Shown: positions 1-9,057, numbered from the stretch's first letter. The stretch is 64,000 nucleotides of DNA from Herbaspirillum sp. SJZ107 (GCF_006715485.1 NZ_VFNH01000004.1:248001-312000); one strand, 5' to 3'. The notes: generated from the letters alone by a model not told the origin. Translations and numbers: made by a program.

Positions 1-904
1 CTTCCTTGATGCCGTTGTGGACCAGGAAGCGGGTCGGCGAGATGCAGACCTGGCCGGCGTTGCGGAACTTGGCGGCGCCGGCGGCCTTGACCGCCAGCTG
101 TACATCCGCGTCTTCGGCGATGATCACCGGGGCGTGGCCGCCCAGTTCCATCGTCACGCGCTTCATGTGGGCGCCGGCCAGCGCGGCCAGCTGCTTGCCG
201 ACCGGGGTCGAGCCGGTGAAGGTGACCTTGCGGATGACCGGGTGCGGGATCAGGTAGCCCGAGATCTCGGCCGGGTCGCCGAACACCAGGCCGACCACGC
301 CGGCCGGCACGCCGGCATCGACGAAGCACTGGAACAGGGCTGCCGGCGATGCCGGGGTTTCCTCGGGTGCCTTGCACAGGAACGAGCAGCCGGTCGCCAG
401 CGCGGCGCCCAGCTTGCGGACCACTTGGTTGATCGGGAAATTCCATGGCGTAAAGGCGGCGACCGGGCCGACCGGTTCCTTCAGCACCAGTTGCTGGGCG
501 GCCGGGTTGCGCGACGGCACGATACGGCCGTAGACGCGCATGCCTTCGGCCGCGAACCAGTCGATGATTTCGGCGCCGGCCAGGGTCTCGCCCTTGGCCT
601 CAAGCAGCGGCTTGCCCTGTTCCTGGGTCAGCAGGCGGGCGATGTCGCCGGCGCGCTCGCGCAGCAGGCTGGCGGCGCGGCGCATGATGGCGGCGCGTTC
701 GGCCGCCGGGACCGCGCGCCAGGCCTCGAAACCGGACTTGGCCGCGGCCAGGGCGCGGTCGAGGTCGGCGATGCTGGCATGGGCGACCGTGCCGATGGTC
801 TGGCCGGTGGCCGGGTTCAGCACCGGGATCGTCTTGCCGCCGCTGGCGTCGCTCCATTCGTTGGCGATCAGGAGGCGGGTGTCGGGATAGCTGGAAGTCG
901 TCAT
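1..904 (-). CDS. gabD: NAD(P)-dependent aldehyde dehydrogenase, probably succinate-semialdehyde dehydrogenase (C-terminus outside window)
   Basis: The reverse strand encodes the first 301 residues of an aldehyde dehydrogenase of about 480 residues; the rest lies beyond base 1. The start at 904 is preceded by AGGAAC. The oxyanion Asn is visible in FTPWNFP (about 155), the general-base Glu in TMELGG (E253) and the catalytic Cys in GQVCISPTR (C287), so the retained part has all main catalytic residues. QEQGKP near residue 95 and the overall layout fit the succinate-semialdehyde dehydrogenase branch, which oxidises succinate semialdehyde to succinate in the GABA shunt. The exact substrate is inferred from family resemblance. 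The cytosolic product would feed succinate to the TCA cycle; the C4-dicarboxylate carrier dctA lies just upstream on the same strand. Confidence 0.85.
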   Translation of the reverse strand, partial: MTTSSYPDTRLLIANEWSDASGGKTIPVLNPATGQTIGTVAHASIADLDRALAAAKSGFEAWRAVPAAERAAIMRRAASLLRERAGDIARLLTQEQGKPLLEAKGETLAGAEIIDWFAAEGMRVYGRIVPSRNPAAQQLVLKEPVGPVAAFTPWNFPINQVVRKLGAALATGCSFLCKAPEETPASPAALFQCFVDAGVPAGVVGLVFGDPAEISGYLIPHPVIRKVTFTGSTPVGKQLAALAGAHMKRVTMELGGHAPVIIAEDADVQLAVKAAGAAKFRNAGQVCISPTRFLVHNGIKE

Positions 905-980
905 CGTTGCGGTTCCTTTTCTGGATGAGGCGTATATGATCGCACCGCTTTCGATTGTTTGCTTAACATGGCGAAGAACG

Positions 981-1006
981 AAAAAAAACGCCGGGCAAGC
1001 CCGGCG
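981..1006 (-). terminator. Rho-independent terminator of dctA
   Basis: The stem CGCCGGGC/GCCCGGCG (989-996 with 999-1006) has a 2-nt loop. Read on the minus strand it is followed at once by a run of eight T. It lies 28 bp past the dctA stop codon and separates dctA from the aldehyde dehydrogenase gene. Confidence 0.85.
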
Positions 1007-1033
1007 TCGTCAGGGTGGAACGAGGAATCGTGA

Positions 1034-2335
1034 TCAGGCGGCTTCGCGCACCGGACGCAGGTCCTGGTTCTGGTCGGCGGAGCCCGGATTCTTCAGTTCG
1101 GCGGTCAGGCGATCCTTGTCCAGTTCGCCTTCCCACTTCGACACGACGATGGTCGCGACACCGTTGCCGATGATGTTGGTCAGGGCGCGGCACTCGCTCA
1201 TGAACTTGTCGATGCCCAGGATCAGGGTCATACCGGCCACCGGGATGGTCGGCACCACGGCCAGGGTCGCTGCCAGCGTGATGAAGCCGGCGCCGGTGAT
1301 ACCCGATGCGCCCTTCGAGGTCAGCATCGCTACCAGCAGGATGGTCAGTTCCTGGGTGAGGGTCAGTTCGGTGTTGGTGGCCTGGGCCACGAACAGGGCT
1401 GCCATCGTCATGTAGATGTTGGTGCCGTCCAGGTTGAACGAGTAGCCGGTCGGGACCACCAGGCCCACCACCGATTTCGGGCAGCCCAGCTTTTCCAGCT
1501 TGCGCATGATGGCCGGCAGGGCGCTTTCCGACGAGCTGGTACCCAGCACGATCAGCAGTTCTTCCTTGATGTAGGCCAGGAAGCGGAAGATCGAGAAGCC
1601 GGTGAACTTGGCGATGGTACCCAGGATCAGGGCGACGAACAGGAAGCAGGTCAGGTAGAAGGAACCGACCAGCGAGGCCAGCGGGATCAGCGACTTGACG
1701 CCGTATTTGCCGATGGTAAAGGCCATCGCACCGAAGGCACCGATCGGGGCCGCTTTCATGATGATGTTCACCACGCCGAAGATGGCGTGCGACAGCGTTT
1801 CGATGCCGTGGGCGATCGGACGGCCGCGTTCACCCATCATCGATAGCGCGAAGCCGAACAGGATCGCGATCAGGAGCACCTGCAGGATGTCACCCTTGGC
1901 GAAGGCACCGATGAAGGTATCCGGGATGATGTTCATCAGGAAGTCGGTGGTGGTCAGCGCCTTGGTCTTCTCGGTGTACTGGGCGATCGAGTGGGTGTCG
2001 ATGGTGGCCGGGTTGACGTTGAAGCCGGCGCCCGGTTTCACCAGGTTGGCGACGATCAGGCCGATGGCCAGTGCGAAAGTCGACACGACTTCGAAGTAAA
2101 GCAGCGCCTTGCCGCCGACGCGGCCGATCTTCTTCATGTCCTGCATGCCGGCGATACCGGCGACCACGGTACAGAAGATCACGGGGGCGATGATCATCTT
2201 GATCAGCTTGACGAAGCCGTCTCCCAGCGGTTTCATCGCGGTGGCGAGGCCCGGATCGAAAATGCCGAGCAGCACGCCGATCACGATTGCGAACAGCACC
2301 TGGATGTAGAGGACTTTATAGAAGGGTTTTTTCAT
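1034..2335 (-). CDS. dctA: C4-dicarboxylate/cation symporter DctA
   Basis: The 433-residue inner-membrane protein of the dicarboxylate/amino acid:cation symporter family is close to the usual 428-450 residues of DctA. Visible hallmarks are the N-terminal [16 protein letters not shown], the serine-rich re-entrant loop [10 protein letters not shown] and the substrate/ion-binding segment [13 protein letters not shown]. Family members import succinate, fumarate and malate with protons or sodium. It is monocistronic by appearance: a terminator follows it and a non-dicarboxylate gene precedes it. A GG-N10-GC element upstream suggests sigma-54 control, as known for dctA in rhizobia and pseudomonads, but no dctB/dctD pair is in the window. 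Confidence 0.93.
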   Translation of the reverse strand: MKKPFYKVLYIQVLFAIVIGVLLGIFDPGLATAMKPLGDGFVKLIKMIIAPVIFCTVVAGIAGMQDMKKIGRVGGKALLYFEVVSTFALAIGLIVANLVKPGAGFNVNPATIDTHSIAQYTEKTKALTTTDFLMNIIPDTFIGAFAKGDILQVLLIAILFGFALSMMGERGRPIAHGIETLSHAIFGVVNIIMKAAPIGAFGAMAFTIGKYGVKSLIPLASLVGSFYLTCFLFVALILGTIAKFTGFSIFRFLAYIKEELLIVLGTSSSESALPAIMRKLEKLGCPKSVVGLVVPTGYSFNLDGTNIYMTMAALFVAQATNTELTLTQELTILLVAMLTSKGASGITGAGFITLAATLAVVPTIPVAGMTLILGIDKFMSECRALTNIIGNGVATIVVSKWEGELDKDRLTAELKNPGSADQNQDLRPVREAA

Positions 2336-2376
2336 GATCAGGCATCATGCGTTAATGATAGTGCTGTCATAATTAC

Positions 2377-2390
2377 GCAAAATATCTGCC
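2377..2390 (-). promoter_or_regulatory. Candidate sigma-54 (-24/-12) promoter of dctA
   Basis: On the minus strand, AGGCAG, four bases and TTGCG give GG(2390-2389), ten bases, GC(2378-2377). This fits the invariant GG/GC spacing of sigma-54 promoters, with TTGC intact at -12 but AGGCAG rather than TGGCAC at -24. It would start transcription about 30 bp before the dctA ATG. It is supported by pattern only. Confidence 0.4.
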
Positions 2391-2474
2391 TAATCTATTG
2401 TGGAAACCCGCAATCTTGCCGCTGATAACCGTTGTGTGGTGTGTGAATATTAGGGGCGCGGGAACGACGGCAGG

Positions 2475-3776
2475 TCAGGGCCGTTTGTAAACAGCGCCGC
2501 CCTTCATCACGAACCCCACCTTGCGCAGCGCCGCGATATCCGCGGTCGGATCGCCGTCGACCGCCACCACGTCCGCCAGCGCGCCATTCTTCAGCGTCCC
2601 CAGCTCCGGCTTGCCAAGGATGCCGGCGGCGACCACGGTTGCCGCCCGCAGCGCTTCCGTCGGACTCATCCCCAAACGTACCATCCACTCCAGCTCGCGC
2701 TCGTTGGTGCCGTGCGTGAAGACGCCGACGTCGCTGCCGTTGCCGATGACGACGCCCAGTTTCCTCGCCAGTTGGAACGCGCGCGCGGCCTGCTGCATCG
2801 CCGGGGTCGGGGTGCCGCCGCGCACGTGCTTCTGGAAATACTCGCCGATGGCTTCCGGCGCGGTCAGGGTCGGCACGTAGGCGGTCTTGCGCTCGACCAT
2901 CAGCTTGAAAGTCGCCTCGCTGGCGCCGTAGCCATGCTCGATGGTGTCGACCCCGGCCAGCACGGCCAGGCGGATCGCGTCGTCGCTGCTGGCGTGGGCC
3001 GCTACCTTGCGTCCGGTGATGTGCGCCGCCGCCACCATCGCCTTCATCTCTTCCAGCGTGAAGGTGGGGCGGGTGCTGCCGTCGATGCCGGTGCGGTAGT
3101 CGGCGTAGGTCTTGATCCAGTCGGCGCCGTGGGCCGACTGTTCGCGCACCGCCTTCACGCCCTCGTCGATGCCGGTCGCCTGCTGGGCGCCGTAGGGGAT
3201 CTCCATGTCGGGGCGGTAGCTGCGTTCGGCTGGGCCGTAGCTGGCGGTGGCGACGATGGCGCGCGTGGCCACCAGCAGGCGCGGACCCGGCACCTGCCCC
3301 TCGTCGATGGCGCGCTTGATGCCGACGTCGTCGTAGCCGGCGCCTTCGGTGCCGAGGTCGCGCAGGGTGGTGAAACCGGCCTGCAGGGTGTCGGCGGCGT
3401 GGCGCACGGCCAGGGCGACGCGGTAGGCGGGCGCCTCCTTGATCACCTGGTCGTCCCAGGTGGTTTCGTTATACGGATGCAGCAGCACGTGGGAATGCAG
3501 TTCGATCAGGCCCGGGATCAGCGTCTTGCCCGGCAGGCTGATGCGTTCGGCGTCGGCCGGTACCGCAAGGGTATCGCTGGGGCCGACCCCCTGGATGCGG
3601 CCCTGGGCCACCAATACGCTCCAGCCGGCGTGGGGCGCGCCTTCGCCGGTCCAGACCCGGTCGGCACTGAGCAGGACCGGGCGCTGGGGTTCCGCCTGCC
3701 GGGCTTGCTGGGCATGCACGTTGCAGGCCAGCAGTGTCAGGGTAGCGAAGGCAAGGTGGCTGGGCCAAATACGCAT
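2475..3776 (-). CDS. Secreted metal-dependent amidohydrolase
   Basis: The ATG at 3776 is preceded by AGGA at good spacing and begins a clear Sec signal peptide (MRIWPSHL... ending near CNVHAQ); an in-frame ATG 18 bp upstream is less likely. The mature part is an amidohydrolase with the composite beta-sandwich/TIM-barrel layout: the first metal-binding HxH in ELHSHV, later histidines in KVAAHAS and DTIEHGYG, and the catalytic Asp in GNGSDVGV. It resembles the imidazolonepropionase-like/Xaa-Pro dipeptidase group, whose secreted members hydrolyse amide or peptide bonds. The substrate cannot be told from sequence. It runs in the same direction as dctA but ends 139 bp before it, so co-transcription is uncertain. 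Confidence 0.85.
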   Translation of the reverse strand: MRIWPSHLAFATLTLLACNVHAQQARQAEPQRPVLLSADRVWTGEGAPHAGWSVLVAQGRIQGVGPSDTLAVPADAERISLPGKTLIPGLIELHSHVLLHPYNETTWDDQVIKEAPAYRVALAVRHAADTLQAGFTTLRDLGTEGAGYDDVGIKRAIDEGQVPGPRLLVATRAIVATASYGPAERSYRPDMEIPYGAQQATGIDEGVKAVREQSAHGADWIKTYADYRTGIDGSTRPTFTLEEMKAMVAAAHITGRKVAAHASSDDAIRLAVLAGVDTIEHGYGASEATFKLMVERKTAYVPTLTAPEAIGEYFQKHVRGGTPTPAMQQAARAFQLARKLGVVIGNGSDVGVFTHGTNERELEWMVRLGMSPTEALRAATVVAAGILGKPELGTLKNGALADVVAVDGDPTADIAALRKVGFVMKGGAVYKRP

Positions 3777-3945
3777 GTGTTCCTCTTGTCTCAATCAATT
3801 GTAAAGCCGACATCATAGCCGAGCGCACCGGCCGTGGCATGCTGGCTTTTGGTGACATTTTTGCTAACGCATCTTTGAATTTCATGCAAGAAAAAAGATC
3901 GGTGTAGCAATGTTTTCAGGTTTTTACGACAACGTTCAAAATTCC

Positions 3946-3974
3946 TTGTGTTAATACAAATCAAGCAATAGTAT
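3946..3974 (+). promoter_or_regulatory. Candidate sigma-70 promoter of the metalloprotease gene
   Basis: TTGTGT (3946-3951), a 17-bp spacer and TAGTAT (3969-3974) lie in the AT-rich 285-bp gap between the divergent amidohydrolase and metalloprotease genes. The start of transcription would be about 80 bp before the ATG. No other clear structure is seen in this gap. Confidence 0.45.
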
Positions 3975-4061
3975 TGATGCGCGTCATTGTTTTCTTTTTA
4001 TCAAAAAATGCAAAAGGCATCGTAACAGCACCGGAAACCATCAGTTCAGAGAGGGCATCGC

Positions 4062-7000
4062 ATGAAAACGAAGTGTTCGACCCTGCAGCGCACCCGGCCA
4101 CAAGCCACCCGCCGTATCCCCAGCATGAGTTCCCTCGCAGTCTGCGTCGCCCTGGCCTTCACGGTCGCGGCCCCGGCTGCACAGGCGCAGACCAAACCCG
4201 CGGCGAAAGCGGTGCTGGGACAGCGCGCCGCCCCGTTCTGGCAGAGCCTGTCGGCCGGAACTTCCGCGGCACGCACGACGTCGGCCAAGGCGCCGGCACT
4301 GCAATTGTCGCGCTTCCATGCCACCACCCTCGACCTGCCGGGCATGCAGTCGCTGACGGCGTCCGCGCCGCGCGAGCAATCGCGCGCGGTCGCCAGTTCG
4401 CTGACCATCTCGCTGCCGGCGCCGGACGGCAGCTTCCAGCGCTTCGTGCTGGAAGAATCGCCGATCATGGAAGAAGGCCTCGCCGCCAAGCACCCCGAAA
4501 TCAAGACCTACCGCGGCAAGGGCCTGGATGACCCGAACGCTACGCTGCGCATGGACATCACCCCGCTCGGCCTGCACGCGTCGGTGCGCTCGCCCAACGG
4601 CGGCTGGTACGTCGATCCTTACTACAAGAACGATACCAGCGTCTACGCCGCCTACAGCCGCGCCGACCTGGTCAACCCGCGCGCGCCGCTGGTCGAGGGC
4701 CATCTGGACGAATCGCAGCTGACCCTGTCGCGCAGCCTGTACAACCAGGGCGACAGCGTGCAGGTGAGCGGTTCCGGCTTCAAGCCGGGTGCCAGCGTCG
4801 AACTGGCCGTGCGCGCCGAAGGCGACGAGGTGCCGCTGCAAACCCTGAGCGCCGTTGCCGACAAGAGCGGCAACATCAGCGTAACGCTGCCGGCCGGCGT
4901 CCGCTCGGGCGCGTTCTCGGTCAGTGCCAGCAACGGTACCGCCGCCGAAGCCTCCTTCCTGGTGGTCGATGCCGACGTCAGCGCGCGCGCGGTCGGCGAC
5001 CAGCTGCGCACCTATCGCCTGGCGCTGGTCACCGACCCGTCGTACGCCACCTACGTGGGCGCCAACAACGTGACCGCGGCCAAGGTCACGCTGATCAACC
5101 GCGTCACCCAGATCTACGAAGAAGAAACCTCGATCCGCCTGGTGCTGATCGATGCCACCGACAACCTGAACCTGGACACCGCTGCCGAGATGACCGGCGC
5201 CAACGGTCCCTGCGGCGGTTCGGCCTGCTACACCACCAGCCAGGCATCGACCTGCTCGAGCAGCCTGCTGTCGCGTAACCGCGTGGTGGCCGGCCTGCTG
5301 GCGGGCGCCAGCAACTTCGACATCGGCCACATCGGCCTCGGCCTGAACGGCGGCGGCATCGCCAGCCTGGGCGTGGTCGGCCGCGACGCCAAGGCACAGG
5401 GTTGCACCGGTATCCCGACCCCAGTGGGCGACTTCTACGCCGTCGACTACGTCGCGCACGAGATGGGCCACCAGTTCTCCGGCAACCACACCTTCAACGG
5501 TACCCAGGTCAACTGCTCCGGCGGCAACCGCAGCGCCGCCAACTCGGTGGAGCCGGGCAGCGGCTCGTCGATCATGGCTTATGCCGGCATCTGCGGCACT
5601 GACGACCTGCAGCCGCACAGCGATCCGTACTGGTCGCAGCGCAGCTTCGACGAGATCACGACCTACACCTCGGGCGCCGAAAACCTGCTGAGCGAAATCC
5701 AGATGGGCGTGCTGACCAACTTCACCACCAACGGCCAGCAATTCCAGTTGAGCTTCAACGGCGGCGTGTCGGCACCGATCGTGCGCGGAAGCAACTACAC
5801 CACGACCGGCATCGCGGCGGCGATCCAGGCGATTCCGGGCTGGCCGGCCGGCGCCACGGCGACTGTCTCGTCCGTCACCGATACCGCCTTCACCGTCACC
5901 TTCGGCGGCACGCTGGCCAATACCAACATCGCCAGCCTGCAACTGGTCAACCCGACCGCCGGCGTGACCGGCTACGTCGGCGAGATCACCGCCGGCGGCC
6001 CGACCACCCGCAACGGCAGCGTCTCGGCCACCACCAACCGCGCGCCGGCCGTGACGGTGCCGGACGGCTACACGATCCCGGTGCGCACCCCGTTCGCCCT
6101 GACCGGCAGCGCCACCGACCCGGACGGCGATGCAGTGACCTACATGTGGGAGCAGAACGACCGCGGCGCTGCGACCGGCACCGGCCTGGTCAGCAACACC
6201 AAGACCAACGGGCCGCTGTTCCGCCAGTTCGGCACCCGCGCCGTCGTCACCAGCACCGGCACGCTGCAGTACGATTCGCCGGGCGAGAACCACGTCGACG
6301 GCAACCCGACCCGCGTGTTCCCGGACATGGCGCAGATCCTGATCAACAACACCAACGCTGAAACCGGTGCTTGCCCGACCGCATCGACCACGCCGACCGC
6401 AGCCCAGATCGACTGCTTCTCGGAGTTCCTGCCGACCGCGGCCTATGTCGGTTTCGCCGGCGTCAACGCCAGCCCGGCGTCGCTGCACTTCAAGCTGACG
6501 GCGCGTGACGGCCGCGGCGGCGTCAACAGCGCTACCACGACCCTGACCCTGGCCCCGGCCGCCGGTCCGTTCCTGGTCAACTCGTTCAACGGCAGCGGCG
6601 TGACCGTGGATGGCGGCAGCACCCAGACCATCACCTGGAGCGTGGCCAACACCAACGTGGCCCCGGTGTCGGTCGACAACGTCAAGATCTCGCTGTCCAC
6701 CGACGGTGGCCTGACCTTCCCGACCGTGCTGGCGGCAAGCGTGCCGAACAACGGCAGCGCCAGCGTCACCCTGCCGGCCGTCGTGACCAGCAGCGCGCGC
6801 ATCAAGGTGGAAGCGGTCGGCAACGTGTTCTTCGACGTGTCGAATGCCAACTTCGCGATCCAGCAGGCAGCGCCGCAGCCGGTGGCGGGTGACGTCGATG
6901 GCGACGGCGCCGTGAGCTGCACCGACTACGGCATCGTCAAGGCTTCGCTCGGCAAGCGGCCGGGCCAGCCCGGCTACGACGCACGTGCCGACGTGAACAA

Positions 7001-7073
7001 GGACGGCGCGATCGACGCGCGTGACCTGCAGTACGTGACCCTGCGCCTGCCGCAAGGCCTGTCCTGCAAATAA
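4062..7073 (+). CDS. Secreted reprolysin-like zinc metalloprotease with C-terminal dockerin
   Basis: The 1003-residue protein has a hydrophobic signal segment ending AAPAAQAQ (a shorter start at 4125 would give a more ordinary signal peptide). A propeptide-like region follows to about residue 210, then an Ig-like insert to about 305, then the catalytic domain. The metzincin zinc motif HEMGHQFSGNH is at 466-476, and a Met-turn SIMAYAGICG lies about 35 residues on. Beta-sandwich modules follow. Residues 943-1003 form a complete type I-like dockerin with two calcium loops (D944-x-D946-x-D948...D955 and D977-x-N979-x-D981...D988), plus Cys at both ends (C953, C1002). Family members degrade extracellular protein. 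The next gene encodes a cohesin-like PEP-CTERM protein, so this enzyme is probably held at the cell surface by it. Confidence 0.9.
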   Translation: MKTKCSTLQRTRPQATRRIPSMSSLAVCVALAFTVAAPAAQAQTKPAAKAVLGQRAAPFWQSLSAGTSAARTTSAKAPALQLSRFHATTLDLPGMQSLTASAPREQSRAVASSLTISLPAPDGSFQRFVLEESPIMEEGLAAKHPEIKTYRGKGLDDPNATLRMDITPLGLHASVRSPNGGWYVDPYYKNDTSVYAAYSRADLVNPRAPLVEGHLDESQLTLSRSLYNQGDSVQVSGSGFKPGASVELAVRAEGDEVPLQTLSAVADKSGNISVTLPAGVRSGAFSVSASNGTAAEASFLVVDADVSARAVGDQLRTYRLALVTDPSYATYVGANNVTAAKVTLINRVTQIYEEETSIRLVLIDATDNLNLDTAAEMTGANGPCGGSACYTTSQASTCSSSLLSRNRVVAGLLAGASNFDIGHIGLGLNGGGIASLGVVGRDAKAQGCTGIPTPVGDFYAVDYVAHEMGHQFSGNHTFNGTQVNCSGGNRSAANSVEPGSGSSIMAYAGICGTDDLQPHSDPYWSQRSFDEITTYTSGAENLLSEIQMGVLTNFTTNGQQFQLSFNGGVSAPIVRGSNYTTTGIAAAIQAIPGWPAGATATVSSVTDTAFTVTFGGTLANTNIASLQLVNPTAGVTGYVGEITAGGPTTRNGSVSATTNRAPAVTVPDGYTIPVRTPFALTGSATDPDGDAVTYMWEQNDRGAATGTGLVSNTKTNGPLFRQFGTRAVVTSTGTLQYDSPGENHVDGNPTRVFPDMAQILINNTNAETGACPTASTTPTAAQIDCFSEFLPTAAYVGFAGVNASPASLHFKLTARDGRGGVNSATTTLTLAPAAGPFLVNSFNGSGVTVDGGSTQTITWSVANTNVAPVSVDNVKISLSTDGGLTFPTVLAASVPNNGSASVTLPAVVTSSARIKVEAVGNVFFDVSNANFAIQQAAPQPVAGDVDGDGAVSCTDYGIVKASLGKRPGQPGYDARADVNKDGAIDARDLQYVTLRLPQGLSCK

Positions 7074-7084
7074 CAAACGATGCA

Positions 7085-7116
7085 GCCGCCGGCCGGATGC
7101 GTTTCCGGCCGGCGGC
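7085..7116 (+). other. Perfect 13-bp intercistronic stem-loop
   Basis: GCCGCCGGCCGGA (7085-7097) pairs perfectly with 7104-7116 around a 6-nt loop, between the protease stop and the ribosome site of the cohesin gene. No T-run follows, so it is not a standard terminator. It may protect or attenuate the message and let the two genes be expressed at different levels. Confidence 0.55.
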
Positions 7117-7153
7117 AGAACGAATCTGCCATAGAGGCACAAGGAGAAAAAAT

Positions 7154-7738
7154 ATGATGGGATGGAAAAAATCGCTTGGCGCAGCGCTGCTGAGCATGGC
7201 TTGTGTGCAAGCCTGGGCAACCACGCTGTCGGTGACGCCGACCCCGGCGGTCACGACACAGGGTTCGACGATCAGCGTTGCCGTGAACCTGTCGGACGTG
7301 ATCGACCTGTCGACCTATCAGTTCTCGCTGAGCTACGACCAGAGGATGCTGCACTTTACCGGCTACACGGCCGGTGGTTTCCTGAGCAGCGGTGGCGCCA
7401 TGACCGACGAGTTCTACAGCTTCGAGACGCCGAACTCGATCTCGTTCGTGACCGGCATCGCCTTCGGGGGCGCGAGCGTGAGCGGCAGCGGTACCCTGGC
7501 GTACTTCACCTTCGACACCGTGGCGGCGGGTTACTCGGGTCTGACCCTGTCAGACGTGTTGCTGCTCAACACGAATGGCGGCGACATCGCCACGACCATC
7601 GGGAACAGTGCGGTGACGGTGCAAGTGCCGACCGGCGACGTGCCGGAACCGGCAAGCTGGATGCTGATCGGTGCCGGCCTGGTGGCTGCGGGTGCGCTGC
7701 GCCGCCGCCGTGTCAGCGCTTCGGCTGCAATGGCTTGA
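7154..7738 (+). CDS. Cohesin-domain PEP-CTERM protein, putative surface anchor
   Basis: The ATG at 7154 has AAGGAG eight bases upstream (7141-7146). The 194-residue product has a signal peptide (cut near AWA-TT, residue 22). Its beta-rich domain has the cohesin pattern: an extracellular-type strand start near TTLSVTP, DLSTYQFSLSYDQ at 51-63, then GYTAGGFLSSGG. A PEP-CTERM tail follows: VPEP at 163-166, a hydrophobic helix and RRRR. PEP-CTERM proteins are processed by an exosortase, which is not in the window. The gene follows a dockerin-bearing protease by 80 bp, so the likely role is to dock that enzyme at the envelope. The cohesin assignment is by pattern and context, not by a search. Confidence 0.8.
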   Translation: MMGWKKSLGAALLSMACVQAWATTLSVTPTPAVTTQGSTISVAVNLSDVIDLSTYQFSLSYDQRMLHFTGYTAGGFLSSGGAMTDEFYSFETPNSISFVTGIAFGGASVSGSGTLAYFTFDTVAAGYSGLTLSDVLLLNTNGGDIATTIGNSAVTVQVPTGDVPEPASWMLIGAGLVAAGALRRRRVSASAAMA

Positions 7739-7754
7739 ATCAACTGCCTTAGCA

Positions 7755-7873
7755 CGTCGTCCCCGCGCAGGCGGGGACCCAAGTTACGCGAATTGCCGCA
7801 AATTTCGCACTGAGCACCGAACTTGGGGGGAAGAGTGCCAGTGGCACTCTTTCCGCCTTCGCGGGGGCGACGT
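7755..7873. repeat. REP/BIME-like palindromic element, copy A (variant with inserted hairpin)
   Basis: Outer arms CGTCGTCCCCGCG... and ...CGCGGGGGCGACG are inverted, each carrying a small GC hairpin, with inner arms CCCAAGTT and AACTTGGG. It is the same family as the copies at 34576, 37681 and 61641, but longer (119 bp against about 84) and diverged, with an extra hairpin in the right arm. Confidence 0.7.
7831..7852. terminator. Hairpin terminator inside repeat copy A
   Basis: AAGAGTGCCA and TGGCACTCTT (7831-7840 and 7842-7851) form a near-perfect stem flanked by A on one side and T on the other, so it can work in both directions. It lies between the convergent cohesin gene and the small ORF behind bdhA. 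Confidence 0.5.
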
Positions 7874-7885
7874 TCAGAAGTTCGA

Positions 7886-8263
7886 CTACTCCAGATCCTG
7901 CATCGACTGCTCGATCCCCACCGCCACATCCTCCAGGAACGCGGCCCCCTTCGCCGACAGCGCGATCCCGGGTACCGCCAGCTCGACCAGGCAATTCAGC
8001 GCCTGCCGGAACCATTCCATGTCGGTCCCCATCAGCGGCAGCGCATGTGCATCTATTAAATAGTGCACCGCGCGCGTCAGCAGCGCCGTGTCGCGGCCGT
8101 TGCCGGCCACCAGCGCGGCGAAGTCCGCGGCTTCCGCCTCGAACCGGGACGCCAGCGTTTCCAGGATGTCGCGCGACACCTGCGGCTGGCCGGAGGCCAG
8201 CACCACGTGGGCCAGCTCTTCACAGGCCTCGCGCAGGCCGGGGACGTGGATAGGATCGTCCAT
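7886..8263 (-). CDS. Small conserved-looking protein coupled to 3-hydroxybutyrate dehydrogenase
   Basis: This is a 125-residue soluble, helix-rich protein (MDDPIHVPGLREACEELAH...) with no signal peptide, membrane segment or metal motif. I do not recognise the family. Its ATG shares one base with the stop codon of the 3-hydroxybutyrate dehydrogenase gene (TGATG), so translation is probably coupled and the product may act with that enzyme or in polyhydroxybutyrate metabolism. That role is inference from position only. Codon use matches its neighbours. Confidence 0.65.
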   Translation of the reverse strand: MDDPIHVPGLREACEELAHVVLASGQPQVSRDILETLASRFEAEAADFAALVAGNGRDTALLTRAVHYLIDAHALPLMGTDMEWFRQALNCLVELAVPGIALSAKGAAFLEDVAVGIEQSMQDLE

Positions 8264-9057
8264 CACTGCGCCGCCCAGCCCCCATCCATGTTCCAGGCCA
8301 CGCCGCGCACCTGGTCCGCGACCGGCGAGCAGAAGAACACCGCCAGCGCCCCCAGCTCTTCCGGCGTGACGAATTCGCCCGACGGCTGCTTCTCCATCAG
8401 CAGGGCCTTCTTGGCCTGCTCGTTGGACACGCCTTCGCGCGCCGCGCGGTCGTCGACCTGTTTCTGCACCAGCGGCGTCAGCACCCAGCCCGGGCAGATC
8501 GCGTTGCAGGTCACGCCGGTCTGGGCGTTTTCCAGCGCGGTGACCTTGGTGAAGCCGACCAGGCCGTGCTTGGCCGCCACGTAGGCCGACTTGGCGGCGG
8601 AGCCGACCAGGCCGTGCACCGAGGCCAGGTTGATGATGCGGCCCCAGTTCTTCTGCTTCATGTGGGGCAGGGCCAGGCGCGTGGTGTGGAAGGCCGAGGA
8701 CAGGTTGATGGCGATGATCGCATCCCATTTCTCGGGCGGGAAATCCTCGACGTTGGCCACGTGCTGGATGCCGGCATTGTTGACCAGTACGTCGACGCCG
8801 CCGAACTTTTCGGCGGCAAAGGCCATCATTGCCTCGATCTCGGCCGGCTTCGACATGTCGGCGTTGTGGTAGGCGGTCTGCACGCCGAATTCCTGGCCGA
8901 TGTCGGTGTACAGCTTTTCGATCTGCTGGGCGTCGCCGAAGCCGTTGAAGACGATGTTGGCGCCCTGTTCGGCCAGCGCGCGCGCAATGCCGAGGCCGAT
9001 GCCCGACGTGGAGCCGGTGACCAGGGCGGTTTTCCCGCTCAGTAAGGTGGATTTCAT
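8263..9057 (-). CDS. bdhA: 3-hydroxybutyrate dehydrogenase
   Basis: The 264-residue short-chain dehydrogenase begins at the ATG at 9057, which has GAGG five bases upstream; an ATG 27 bp earlier lacks a good ribosome site. The NAD-binding GSTSGIGLG is near the N-terminus, followed by NNAGIQHV, a catalytic Ser in NLASVHG and the YVAAKHG catalytic Tyr-Lys pair. The C-terminal GVAWNMDGGWAAQ is typical of bacterial D-3-hydroxybutyrate dehydrogenases. The enzyme interconverts 3-hydroxybutyrate and acetoacetate with NAD in the breakdown of polyhydroxybutyrate. A small unknown ORF is translationally coupled behind it. Confidence 0.88.
   Translation of the reverse strand: MKSTLLSGKTALVTGSTSGIGLGIARALAEQGANIVFNGFGDAQQIEKLYTDIGQEFGVQTAYHNADMSKPAEIEAMMAFAAEKFGGVDVLVNNAGIQHVANVEDFPPEKWDAIIAINLSSAFHTTRLALPHMKQKNWGRIINLASVHGLVGSAAKSAYVAAKHGLVGFTKVTALENAQTGVTCNAICPGWVLTPLVQKQVDDRAAREGVSNEQAKKALLMEKQPSGEFVTPEELGALAVFFCSPVADQVRGVAWNMDGGWAAQ

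Noticed and set aside
4041-7220. Very long reverse-strand frame (over 1000 codons) opposite the metalloprotease gene
   Set aside because: It mirrors the high-GC codon bias of the real gene, has no signal, domain or ribosome site, and the forward frame has clear domains.
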